This document shows positions 1 to 7,327 of a DNA stretch of 8,149 bases, one piece after another. Under the pieces are notes generated by a model that made no database searches, was not told where the DNA came from, and saw nothing but the letters and a program-made list of their open reading frames with translations. Position 1 is the stretch's first letter. The number at the start of each line of letters is the position of its first letter. Both the position numbers and the translations under genes were made by a program. The stretch spans positions 1-8,149 of the forward strand of contig JAFCZU010000250.1 of the NCBI GenBank assembly GCA_019314185.1, in the 5' to 3' direction. This DNA comes from Deltaproteobacteria bacterium (GTDB taxonomy: Bacteria; Desulfobacterota; Desulfobacteria; Desulfobacterales; ETH-SRB1).

Positions 1-75
1 AATGAGCAAATCAATGTCGCTATCCGGCCTGATATTTCCTCCATTTTCCCCTTTATCCTTACAATTATTCAACAT
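1..75 (-). CDS. Possible start of a further gene; nucleotidyltransferase-like motif (partial, tentative)
   Basis: An open minus-strand frame from an ATG at 75 runs off the left edge after 25 codons; a GTG at 147 in the same frame is also available. The visible residues end in RPDSDIDLLI, preceded by GENGGN. This resembles the (G)...RPDSDIDLLV signature of MNT/polymerase-beta-type nucleotidyltransferase domains, where the paired aspartates bind metal. The usual Gly-Ser of the GSxxxG motif upstream is not evident, so this could be a degraded or out-of-register fragment, or chance. No ribosome site precedes the ATG. It lies 120 nt beyond the AIPR stop. Only the sequence to the left can settle it. 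Confidence 0.3.
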   Translation of the reverse strand, partial: MLNNCKDKGENGGNIRPDSDIDLLI

Positions 76-130
76 AGCCTGCCCTGTGAAATCATGTTTG
101 CTTTTATTTAACTGGGGGTCAACTACGTTA

Positions 131-209
131 TTCAGTTCAATTACCACGTCAACTTATTAACTGATGTACCTGTGTCTTCGTCCTACAATTAAATATTATT
201 TGAACTGAA
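131..209. repeat. Short inverted repeat around the end of the AIPR gene
   Basis: TTCAGTTCAA at 131-140 and its exact reverse complement TTGAACTGAA at 200-209, extendable to 13 bp with one mismatch. The arms flank the AIPR stop codon (196-198). The intervening stretch of over 50 nt and the absence of a T run argue against an intrinsic terminator. No other clear terminator is seen in 1-195. The same stretch repeats GTCAACT (118-124 and 148-154) and TTAACTG (108-114 and 157-163). Significance is unknown, and chance is possible in AT-rich DNA. Confidence 0.35.
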
Positions 210-2250
210 ATCCTTCTACCTCCATTTTAGTTAATAACTTCATTAAATGTATGCTCTGTTTTTCTGAGGGAATTTTGTCAGGTATCCCGACAGCGACCTG
301 CAGAATACCCATATCCTTTTCGTTTAAGAGTTTTTGGGAACATCCCCAAACGCTAAGTTCTTTCCATTTTTCAGGGCCTAAATTTAGAACCTTTTTTTGG
401 GCATTTATTCCATCATCAATCTTTTGAACCTTTTTTGCATCTTTCTCATCAGTTGCTGCCATTTCCTTTCCAAGTAGTTCACTAATAAATGCCTCACTTA
501 AATCCATATCAAACGCTTTCACCTTTAACCAGCACCCTTCTTTTTTACACCATTCTGTTACATTGGATATATTTTCTGGTGTATCTATTATAATTTCATG
601 GATCTGATATGCCACATTTTCCAGTGTTCTATAGAAAGCTTCGCTGATTTCCTGTTTTTCCCAGATGTTCGAGAAGTTGATCACCTTTCTCATACCGGAC
701 ACTTTATTTGCTATCCAGGCGATAGAATAAACCACAATATTTGCTCTGTAACCTCCGCCATACCATGGCTGCTTCATTATCAGCTTCTCTGTTATCCTGA
801 AGACAATGGCTCTGGCTGCCAAATATTTAAAGTATAATTCGTTAAACGCTTTTTCATCTTTGTCCCACTTCTTGCCGATTTCAGATGCATAAATGGCAAA
901 ATTTTTCTGAGCGCCTCTACTTACTGTATGAGGACAGCCTTCCCAAGCATTCACAAATTTTGCCAGATCCGTTTTTGTAAACATCTGGGCTTTAGGGTAT
1001 TCACCCTTGAATTTTTTTCTTGAAGCCGGAGTTAAATGTGCCTGAGCATCAAGGTACTGGCCACGAGCTCTTTCATAAAACCATTTCGTTTGCCTGAGTT
1101 CTCCTTCCTTTGGACGAGCCCAAAGCCTTCTGGAAAACTCTTCCATACGAATATGGTAAGGATGATTTGCGAAAAAATCAGCGGCATTGACCTTATTCTG
1201 AGTGTTTGCATATTCGGATATCTTAGGAACAACTTCTACAGAACGCTCTGGGTCTACAATAGACAGTTTTACCTGAACAAAAATTTTGTCCAGATTCATC
1301 CTGTCTTTCTTTTTAGCTGAAAAAATTGATGCCGTTGTCTGCCCGCCATTCACAATCTGCAGATTTTTGAGTTTCCTGATTTTCTGCATTCCATTTGATT
1401 GATCAAAATCGATTTCCTCTGCCGTAGCGGTGATGCCATTATTATATGCAAAAAACATTTCGGGATCATTACGTATCGTGTTTCTTATGCCTTTATTGAC
1501 ATTGCCACGGAATTGCAGAAAACAACGAACATTCTGCTCAAGCAACCTGGCACCATATTTGTCATACAGCATTGCCAGCATCTTGCCAGGCATAACCATA
1601 AGATATGACTGATAGGCATTTGTATCAATATGGGCGGAAAGACAGGGCAGAGATTCTCCGAAAGACTCAATTAAATCTATGACGATATCCTCTTTTCCAT
1701 GCCTGGACGTTACAAGCCTGTGCAGGCGGGAAATATCCCAGATGTTATAGGATATTTCATAACCAGGATATTGAGCAGGTTCCAAAGAATGAACTCGGCT
1801 GCTCAAAAGGCCATTGCTCAAAAGGAATAATCTGATTTTGGAAAAATTGTTTTTCCGTGTACAAATCTGATGTGCCAGACCATAACCTTGAGATGTTTCT
1901 TCAAGTTGAGGATAAAATTCCGGATTCAAAGACTTTGAAAAGAAATTCTCCAGCCTTCTAAAAGCTGCACTTATTTCTGTTTTTGTCAGGCTGGTTAGCT
2001 CTTCGCTGTTTCTAAAATCTGAAATAAAAAGATTCAGAACTCCATCATCTTCGACAAGGTTATATCCGTCGACCCGGATTCCACGCTCAGCTTTATACTG
2101 ACAGTAATCGAAGCTTTCCACCTCTCCTGAATCAACCAGAAATTCTGCAACATATTCAACAAATTCGCTTTCAATAAAGTCCTCATTAGCATCTGCCCTG
2201 CCGAGAATTTCCTGTCTGAAGTCCCTGTAAAAATCATCAACTCTTTCCAT
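196..2250 (-). CDS. AIPR-family (abortive infection phage resistance) protein
   Basis: A 684-residue member of the AIPR family, named for abortive-infection phage resistance proteins and the 'A' of MZA. The defining block is intact: RNTIRNDPEMFFAYNNGITA (256-275) followed by LKNLQIVNGGQTTASIF (294-310), and then KISEYANTQNKVNAADFF (343-360), the usual NxQN-V-x-x-DF element. The N-terminus has RVDGYNLVEDD...LNLFISDF (59-79), an aspartate followed by a hydrophobic strand with a second acidic residue. That recalls a PD-(D/E)XK-like core, although the lysine is not obvious. The C-terminal 300 residues are mixed alpha/beta with no motif I recognise. Biochemical function is unresolved; a nuclease or nucleic-acid-binding effector is plausible. 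ATG at 2250 is preceded by GAGGAA with a 7-nt spacer, overlapping the stop of the DUF4420 gene, so it is translated from the same message. It is the last complete gene of the operon. Confidence 0.9.
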   Translation of the reverse strand: MERVDDFYRDFRQEILGRADANEDFIESEFVEYVAEFLVDSGEVESFDYCQYKAERGIRVDGYNLVEDDGVLNLFISDFRNSEELTSLTKTEISAAFRRLENFFSKSLNPEFYPQLEETSQGYGLAHQICTRKNNFSKIRLFLLSNGLLSSRVHSLEPAQYPGYEISYNIWDISRLHRLVTSRHGKEDIVIDLIESFGESLPCLSAHIDTNAYQSYLMVMPGKMLAMLYDKYGARLLEQNVRCFLQFRGNVNKGIRNTIRNDPEMFFAYNNGITATAEEIDFDQSNGMQKIRKLKNLQIVNGGQTTASIFSAKKKDRMNLDKIFVQVKLSIVDPERSVEVVPKISEYANTQNKVNAADFFANHPYHIRMEEFSRRLWARPKEGELRQTKWFYERARGQYLDAQAHLTPASRKKFKGEYPKAQMFTKTDLAKFVNAWEGCPHTVSRGAQKNFAIYASEIGKKWDKDEKAFNELYFKYLAARAIVFRITEKLIMKQPWYGGGYRANIVVYSIAWIANKVSGMRKVINFSNIWEKQEISEAFYRTLENVAYQIHEIIIDTPENISNVTEWCKKEGCWLKVKAFDMDLSEAFISELLGKEMAATDEKDAKKVQKIDDGINAQKKVLNLGPEKWKELSVWGCSQKLLNEKDMGILQVAVGIPDKIPSEKQSIHLMKLLTKMEVEGFQFK

Positions 2251-2257
2251 TTTACTA

Positions 2258-2263
2258 TTCCTC
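2258..2263 (-). promoter_or_regulatory. Ribosome binding site of the AIPR gene
   Basis: GAGGAA on the minus strand ends 7 nt before the ATG at 2250 and overlaps the TGA stop of the preceding gene (2262-2264). The placement fits translational coupling of the last two genes of the operon. Confidence 0.75.
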
Positions 2264-3227
2264 AGAATATTATAATTTTTTCCGGATCAATAATAAATTG
2301 AGAACACTTATCAAGCATGATATCCAGTGTTATATTGACAATTCCTTCAGGTATATCGTCTGAATGGAATCTTGGAAAGTCATCCGTTACTTCATAGAAC
2401 CGAAATCTGCTTACAACAAAATAAAAATCACTGTACTCCTGCAAGTCCATATAGCCAGCCTGAAGTAAAAGATCCTCGAACAAATCACCGGATGAAGGCT
2501 GACTGTTCTGAATATACTCTCTGATTTCACCGATAATTATGGGGAGATTTATGACATTTTCAGTGTTTTTTGCCCCTTTGCCAACTGTAACAACAAACAG
2601 GTAAAGTCTGGATAGCTGGGGGTTCAGTTGCTCAACTGATGATATTCTTATCAGGGGCTTTGAAGTACCGAGCTGACATTTCACTTCAACAGCAGTATCA
2701 CCGATGCAAAAATCCTGCGGGGCATCAAGTGGCCCCTGCCAGAAAGACAATGCTTCTGAAACAGAAAATTTTGGAAAAAGGTAGTTTTTAAGAAACAGCA
2801 ACTCACCAATCAGGCCTTTCTGTTCAAATTCACTCATGATTTTTGTGCGATATTTCTTCAAAAAAATATGCCATCGCACAAGTCGGCGGACAATTACAGC
2901 AACAACTGATTCTTCGTTAGAGCAATCGCTGGTTGCACGTATCAAATCAAAACACAGAGAATAAAATATATCCCAGTCGTCTTTATTGTTAAGGCGCAGT
3001 ATCAATCTTGTTTTTTTGTCTCCATCGGATGCAGGGAGTGAAATGCCTATCCCCTGAAGCAGTGGGACTTTGCTGGGAAATCTTATACTGGCATCACATT
3101 CAAACAAAAAAAGATAATCACCTGATATATCTTTGCCCCAGAAGAAATCAAAGAAATGTGTGTAATCTGCCCGTCTGACATTATAGCTGGATAATGGGGT
3201 TTTGATCTTTTCCCATGGATTACTCAT
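2262..3227 (-). CDS. DUF4420-type PD-(D/E)XK nuclease-like protein
   Basis: A 321-residue protein resembling the DUF4420 family (putative PD-(D/E)XK members), the usual partner of Z1 ATPases. It opens with NPWEKI and has a beta-rich first half. A helix GLIGELLFLKNYL (138-150) carries the conserved Glu that normally precedes the nuclease core. Then come WQGPLDAPQDFCIGD and AVEVKCQ, giving a candidate active site of D172, E181 and K183 (D...ExK). LSRLYLFVVTV (205-215) would be the following core strand. It probably acts on DNA as the cutting subunit, but no activity is shown by sequence alone. Start choice: ATG at 3227 has AAGGAG at 3234-3239 with a 6-nt spacer, whereas the upstream ATG at 3248 would add seven residues and place that site inside the gene. 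The start overlaps the Z1 stop by 8 nt, indicating translational coupling. The next gene begins 11 nt after the stop. Confidence 0.85.
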   Translation of the reverse strand: MSNPWEKIKTPLSSYNVRRADYTHFFDFFWGKDISGDYLFLFECDASIRFPSKVPLLQGIGISLPASDGDKKTRLILRLNNKDDWDIFYSLCFDLIRATSDCSNEESVVAVIVRRLVRWHIFLKKYRTKIMSEFEQKGLIGELLFLKNYLFPKFSVSEALSFWQGPLDAPQDFCIGDTAVEVKCQLGTSKPLIRISSVEQLNPQLSRLYLFVVTVGKGAKNTENVINLPIIIGEIREYIQNSQPSSGDLFEDLLLQAGYMDLQEYSDFYFVVSRFRFYEVTDDFPRFHSDDIPEGIVNITLDIMLDKCSQFIIDPEKIIIF

Positions 3228-5214
3228 CTTCATCTCCTTCCAGATCATATCCGTATTCTGTTTTCCACCAGGTCGTATTTACTACATATTGGACAGGACT
3301 GTCCTTAACCCTGCTTTCAGGAAAACTGATACCGTAAGCGACTACGCCTTTATGGCTTGGCTTCTGCTCTGATTTTGGTTCATAGATAATATTCAGGAGA
3401 TGTATTATTAACAAAGGACGTGCCCTGACTTTTCTGTAATAATGGCCGGCAATAGCATTTGCTTTCTGACCTGGCGCTTCTTTAAATAATTGTTCAGCTT
3501 TTTCTATTTCCCTTTGAGAAAGGCCTTCTCTTTCATCTCTGGTTGACCCGACCCGTGCCTTTTTTCCGACCATTATACAATCGGAAAGCTGTTCTGACCT
3601 CACACCAGCAGACCTGTCCTGACATCCAACAGCTATTCCGTGTAACTGTTCCTTGTCACTGTTTTTCACACCATCCTTGTTTATAATTGCAACATCCCAT
3701 TTTTCAAGCTCATCTCCTTTGCGCTTATTTATGTATTCAACAACAGGTGTTGTGCTGGTCCTGATTGAGGCCGGATGATTCCTGTATCCACTGAGAAATC
3801 CTGTCACCAGTTCTGCCGGAACATTCTTCCACAGATAATTTTTGGCTTTTGTGAAACCAGGAGCTTTAATTTCCTTTAATTTACCGATAAAATTTGACAG
3901 TAAATTTCGATTCTGTTTGATATCTGACTGGGACCTGAAAAGTTTGTCGGTTTCGATAAGTTTTTTTGACAAATCTATCAACCGGGTTACTTTCTCACCT
4001 GTCCGCATTTTATTTCTAGCAGTGACAATCAGTGAATCTGGATGACTTCTTACTTTCAGCCCAAAGTCCTTTGGAGTGAGGTTCGCCAGCTCCATTTGTC
4101 TTAATTCCGCTTTCAGCTCCTCAGTTGCCTCAGAAATATGCGCATACCATCCTGCAGCAAGACTCGGCATGAATACCCTGCATAAATCTTCATAACCAGG
4201 TCTGTAACCAAACCACCTGCCCATCTGCATCAAGGTGTCGTACATAATTGAATTTCTCAAAAAATAACTTACGCTTAATCCTTCCAGTGTCAGCCCGCGA
4301 GACAGGCTGAATCCACCAACAGCTATTATATTCAGACCATCCTTTTTATAGTTTTCATAATCCAGCGTATCACTTGACTGGCTGTTAATTTCTATAATCT
4401 TTACTGGCGCAGCAGCATCAAGAAGAACTGACTGAATCTCATTCCAGCAGAATTCTTCTTCACCGAACTCTTTTTTCCAATGCTCATGCAACTTTCCCAT
4501 TAATGAATTTTTCAGGGCATTATCTACAGGTTTTGCATAGTTAAACCGAATCTGCTGAATGAGTTCCTGCAAATATTCATGTAAAATATTTCTGACCTGA
4601 GACTGGATATTTGTAAGCCAGGAAATATTAACAAGCATGGAGTTGTGTTTTTTTATCTGGCCGCGAAGAAGTCTTACAGCTATTACAAGAATAAATGTAA
4701 ATACAGCCTGATACAAACTGGATGGCAGATCTGTTATTACATAATCTTTTTTATGTCTGATTGGCAGCAGATCTTCGTAATCATTTATATAGCGAATTAT
4801 ATTCAGATCGTTGTTTTCACCAAAGATTTTCTCCGGCCCCACGTAATTGTCCGGGGCATCCAGACTGACAATGAAGTCTCTTGGAAAAAGATCACCACCC
4901 AGCATTTCTTCTTCACTGTCAGGATCAATAAAAATATTTGCAAACGGTGTTGCAGTATAACCGACATAACAACATTTATGGAAAAGATTAAGCGTCTTTC
5001 TTATAAGACCGTTAATTCGCGTTGATTCATCCGGGTCTTTACTTGTGTTTATTGACGCATTATCTGCTTCATCATCGATCATTAGCATGGGATGGTGTTC
5101 AATTCCTGTATCACTTATCGCATTATGCTCTTTCAGCCAGGCAATTAAATTTTCCAATGTATTATAATCCCAACCCCAGTCCACTCGTTTCAGCCGTTCT
5201 TTTATTAAAATCAC
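3220..5214 (-). CDS. Z1-domain ATPase, C-terminal fragment (gene broken by frameshift)
   Basis: Remainder of the Z1 protein, in the +1 frame relative to the first part. A GTG at 5214 is the earliest start after an in-frame TGA at 5227-5229, but no Shine-Dalgarno precedes it, so independent translation is doubtful. From that GTG the 664 residues carry YNTLENLIAWLKEHN (17-31), Walker B MLMIDDEADN (43-52), GYTATPFANIFID (85-97, motif III-like), IIAVGGFSLSRGLTLEGL (296-313) and the motif VI-like MQMGRWFGYRPGYEDLCRVF (329-348) with arginine-finger candidates. A long C-terminal domain follows (about 350-664) and ends in an acidic tail, GDEDE. Everything after the junction looks well conserved and free of further stops, which points to recent damage or a sequencing error. 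Its stop overlaps the next gene by 8 nt (ATGAGTAA). Confidence 0.85.
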   Translation of the reverse strand: MILIKERLKRVDWGWDYNTLENLIAWLKEHNAISDTGIEHHPMLMIDDEADNASINTSKDPDESTRINGLIRKTLNLFHKCCYVGYTATPFANIFIDPDSEEEMLGGDLFPRDFIVSLDAPDNYVGPEKIFGENNDLNIIRYINDYEDLLPIRHKKDYVITDLPSSLYQAVFTFILVIAVRLLRGQIKKHNSMLVNISWLTNIQSQVRNILHEYLQELIQQIRFNYAKPVDNALKNSLMGKLHEHWKKEFGEEEFCWNEIQSVLLDAAAPVKIIEINSQSSDTLDYENYKKDGLNIIAVGGFSLSRGLTLEGLSVSYFLRNSIMYDTLMQMGRWFGYRPGYEDLCRVFMPSLAAGWYAHISEATEELKAELRQMELANLTPKDFGLKVRSHPDSLIVTARNKMRTGEKVTRLIDLSKKLIETDKLFRSQSDIKQNRNLLSNFIGKLKEIKAPGFTKAKNYLWKNVPAELVTGFLSGYRNHPASIRTSTTPVVEYINKRKGDELEKWDVAIINKDGVKNSDKEQLHGIAVGCQDRSAGVRSEQLSDCIMVGKKARVGSTRDEREGLSQREIEKAEQLFKEAPGQKANAIAGHYYRKVRARPLLIIHLLNIIYEPKSEQKPSHKGVVAYGISFPESRVKDSPVQYVVNTTWWKTEYGYDLEGDEDE
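3234..3239 (-). promoter_or_regulatory. Ribosome binding site deciding the DUF4420 start
   Basis: AAGGAG on the minus strand lies 6 nt before the ATG at 3227, inside the end of the Z1 reading frame. It is the strongest Shine-Dalgarno in the window and supports the 321-residue product over the longer one from 3248. Together with the ATGAGTAA stop/start overlap it suggests ribosomes finishing Z1 restart on this gene. Confidence 0.8.
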
Positions 5215-5872
5215 TTGAAGTATTTGTCAGAGTTATCGGGATATTTCTATGATCATACCTGCCAACCCCGATGTACCTGTTAATGCCAGGATCTGTCTTC
5301 AGCAGACGCGAACTGTCTCTTCCCACAAAACCTTCATTTATTCTTGCCTGTGTCTGACTTCGGAGGTTGTTCTGGGTTCCTGCAATCACAATAATCAACT
5401 TGTATCCAGCATCGGCTGCCTTGCAGATCAGCCCCGTATAATTTGCGGTTTTGCCTGACTGCACATGGCCTACCACCATTCCTTTTCTTTCCCATGCTCC
5501 TTGTTTTAAAGGATTTTCCAGAAGCCCGAGAATTTTATCCGTAATCTGATCCAGTTTCGGGATAACTCTCAGGCCGAATCCTTTGTTCTGAAGCAGTTTT
5601 TTGTAACGGTCCCAGAAATAAGGTTCAATTTTTGCTTTCGCTGACTCCAGCCAGGGCTCGAATTCTTCTTGGATGACTGCACCTATATTCATCGTAACAT
5701 CAAACTGAGATTCAAGATACTTAACCAGTTCATCCTTTTCAACAGAAGTTATATTTTCACCGACCAGAGCAGAAGCAGTGTCAACTTTCTCCCTTATGAA
5801 CTCACGGGTAACAGATATCTCGCTGGCTAATAACGCAATCATAATATCTCGAAGTTTATCTATATCACTCAT
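5162..5872 (-). CDS. Z1-domain ATPase, N-terminal fragment (gene broken by frameshift)
   Basis: N-terminal 236 residues of a Z1-family protein, a P-loop/superfamily II-like ATPase found with GHKL ATPases and PD-(D/E)XK nucleases in defence operons. Residues 1-125 are a helical lead-in. The Z1 signature is then clear: GMVVGHVQSGKT with Walker A at 135-142, GLICKAADAGYK (147-158), the IVIAGTQNNLRSQTQ strand-helix (161-175) and ITLTNTSSDFNK (213-224). The frame then reads a short glycine-rich tail (SGLGLGL) and stops at 5162. Intact relatives are roughly 900 residues, so this is about a quarter of the expected product. It has no Walker B and cannot hydrolyse ATP alone unless it pairs with the downstream piece. 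ATG at 5872 lies 18 nt after the GHKL ATPase stop, with only a weak GTGGAT-like ribosome site. Confidence 0.85.
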   Translation of the reverse strand: MSDIDKLRDIMIALLASEISVTREFIREKVDTASALVGENITSVEKDELVKYLESQFDVTMNIGAVIQEEFEPWLESAKAKIEPYFWDRYKKLLQNKGFGLRVIPKLDQITDKILGLLENPLKQGAWERKGMVVGHVQSGKTANYTGLICKAADAGYKLIIVIAGTQNNLRSQTQARINEGFVGRDSSRLLKTDPGINRYIGVGRYDHRNIPITLTNTSSDFNKRTAETSGLGLGL

Positions 5873-5890
5873 CTTCTATCCACTTTGTTT

Positions 5891-7297
5891 TCAGAAACTC
5901 CATAATACAATTTCAGATTGTCCGACACCGTGTTCCTTTAATGTTTTGTAAAAAAGGTCTGCAAGTTCCAGTAATTTTTCGTTTTCAAGCTCGTTTTTTA
6001 TTATGGACTCCGGTTTACCTGATACATCTGCATAAAAAGCATCTACAGGAAACTGCCCTTCAACCAGAGTCAGAATATCAGAAAAATGACCGCGCTGGCT
6101 GTCATTAAGTTCCAAAAAATATTTTTTCAGTAATGGATGTTTTCGATTAATTGAATATTTAATTTTATTATGGCTGGCTTCTCTGAGCCATAAAGTATTC
6201 AACCCCTTCCGGGTCAGGCGTCTACCTCTTTTTGTATATATTCTTGATGAGCTACCAGTAATTCTTTCAATTATTTTTTTAAGCCGCTGCCTGATAACTT
6301 CAGGTGGTCTTGCTCTCGATTTTTTCACATCAATTGCCCAGAGATGGTCCAGACTGTTAGGCAGATTTATTTTTACCCTGGCAAGTCTGGTCAGTTCTCT
6401 CTGTCTGGCAAGCCGGAACCATGTGCCTGAGATAAGCAGCCGCGCATTTCTATATACGTAAAATCCCTGATTTTTGAGATACCCGTCTTCTCCAGCATAA
6501 TAGTCAAAATCTTTTCGACTGATTTTACTGTGGTGAGGTAGAATATAAGGCTGGATGTATATGATTTCGCCGTGGAGATCGAGCCTTTCATCCTGAAGAT
6601 GTTGAGTGGCCGGATGCTTTGAGTTGAATGGATCAAACGCTTTTAACGGGTCACCATTAATAAAAATCTTAACTGCCTTGATGCCGGGTTCTCCCGTCAG
6701 GTAACGATGAAAAACCAGCTCCATGTGTTTTCTGACCTGATCCATTTTATCATACAGGTTCGCCTCAGTATTAGCTGAATCAGTTTTATCAATTACCCTG
6801 TCCAGCTTTTCCCATGAAACAAGCGTACCAGAGTCTTTTAATTTTTCAGCATATGGCTGTTTCTGAATTTCATTCTCTTCAAGTACCTTCAGAAGCCATT
6901 CATTCTTGTCAGCGACATAATCCAGATCCCAGAAGCACCCAGATGCTTTCCCATCTTTTACAGAAACAACTGTTACCTCGCGACACTGTGAAAAAGAGGC
7001 TGTTTTCAACCCCAGACCAAATCTTCCAAGATCACTTTTGTCACGGATATCAAGGGGGCTTATGCTTCCTGGCCGCATTGCTTCAATCAATTCGTCATAA
7101 GACATGCCGGTTCCATTATCAATTATTATAATACTGGAGAATTCATTGTCCCAGTTAAAATGAATTTCAACCGAACTGGCAAAGGCAGAAATACTGTTAT
7201 CAACGATATCTGATACGGCTGCTTTAAGTGAATAGCCGATATCACGTAACGATTCGATCAAAGATGAAGCCTTTGGAGGAGTATTTATGACATTCAT
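5891..7297 (-). CDS. GHKL (MutL/MORC-like) ATPase of a Z1-associated defence/R-M system
   Basis: A 468-residue protein with an N-terminal Bergerat-fold ATPase domain. Motifs, numbered from the ATG at 7297: the approach IGYSLKAAVSDIVDNS, with the magnesium-binding Asp/Asn around 30-34; the G1 box IDNGTGM (59-65); and the G2 box GRFGLGLKTAS (91-101). A second domain of the S5/transducer type follows, with GFYVYRNARLL (about 278-288) and the basic IDVKKSRARPPEVI stretch (about 322-335), which may supply the lysine that contacts ATP. The C-terminal third is helical and lacks an obvious MutL dimerisation domain. Proteins of this group sit beside Z1 ATPases in predicted R-M systems and correspond to the 'MutL' of MZA. 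They are thought to clamp or loop DNA by ATP-driven dimerisation. A TTG at 7318 would add seven residues; the ATG is preferred because family members begin close to the PP-x-AS-L motif. Neither start has a good ribosome site. It follows vsr by 30 nt. Confidence 0.88.
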   Translation of the reverse strand: MNVINTPPKASSLIESLRDIGYSLKAAVSDIVDNSISAFASSVEIHFNWDNEFSSIIIIDNGTGMSYDELIEAMRPGSISPLDIRDKSDLGRFGLGLKTASFSQCREVTVVSVKDGKASGCFWDLDYVADKNEWLLKVLEENEIQKQPYAEKLKDSGTLVSWEKLDRVIDKTDSANTEANLYDKMDQVRKHMELVFHRYLTGEPGIKAVKIFINGDPLKAFDPFNSKHPATQHLQDERLDLHGEIIYIQPYILPHHSKISRKDFDYYAGEDGYLKNQGFYVYRNARLLISGTWFRLARQRELTRLARVKINLPNSLDHLWAIDVKKSRARPPEVIRQRLKKIIERITGSSSRIYTKRGRRLTRKGLNTLWLREASHNKIKYSINRKHPLLKKYFLELNDSQRGHFSDILTLVEGQFPVDAFYADVSGKPESIIKNELENEKLLELADLFYKTLKEHGVGQSEIVLWSF

Positions 7298-7327
7298 GCT
7301 ATTTATTCTGCCATTCAACTAATTGAA

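Larger units (their letters stand above)
3220..5872 (-). pseudogene. Whole Z1 ATPase locus, probably one gene disrupted near 5165-5226
   Basis: This entry describes the two preceding pieces as one gene. Both frames are open together between about 5226 and 5165, so the change of frame must fall there. Simply joining the frames gives DFNKRTAE... running almost directly into YNTLENLIAWLKEHN. From my memory of the family, an intact Z1 protein has about 15-20 extra residues here, including a hydrophobic strand ending in a VIKKN-like sequence just before the helix equivalent to TLENLIAWL. Its absence suggests an out-of-frame deletion of some tens of bases rather than a single-base slip. The break separates Walker A from Walker B. 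Alternatives are an assembly error or, less likely, a genuinely split two-subunit enzyme. Confidence 0.7.

Noticed and set aside
598..1608. Plus-strand open frames opposite the AIPR gene, and similar ones at 4645-5025, 6814-7131 and 7830-8045
   Set aside because: They lie antisense to well-supported genes, have no recognisable motifs or ribosome sites, and look like shadow frames.
3227..3248. Longer DUF4420 start at ATG 3248
   Set aside because: The strong AAGGAG sits immediately upstream of the ATG at 3227 with ideal spacing; no site precedes 3248.
5161..5189. Internal minus-strand promoter with a TATAAT at 5161-5166
   Set aside because: The position 17 nt upstream reads AACGAG, nothing like a -35 box, and the hexamer lies inside coding sequence.
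5161..5226. Programmed ribosomal frameshift joining the two Z1 frames
   Set aside because: The required shift is +1 (or -2), no canonical -1 slippery heptamer with a following structure applies, and even a perfect shift would not restore the segment that appears missing.
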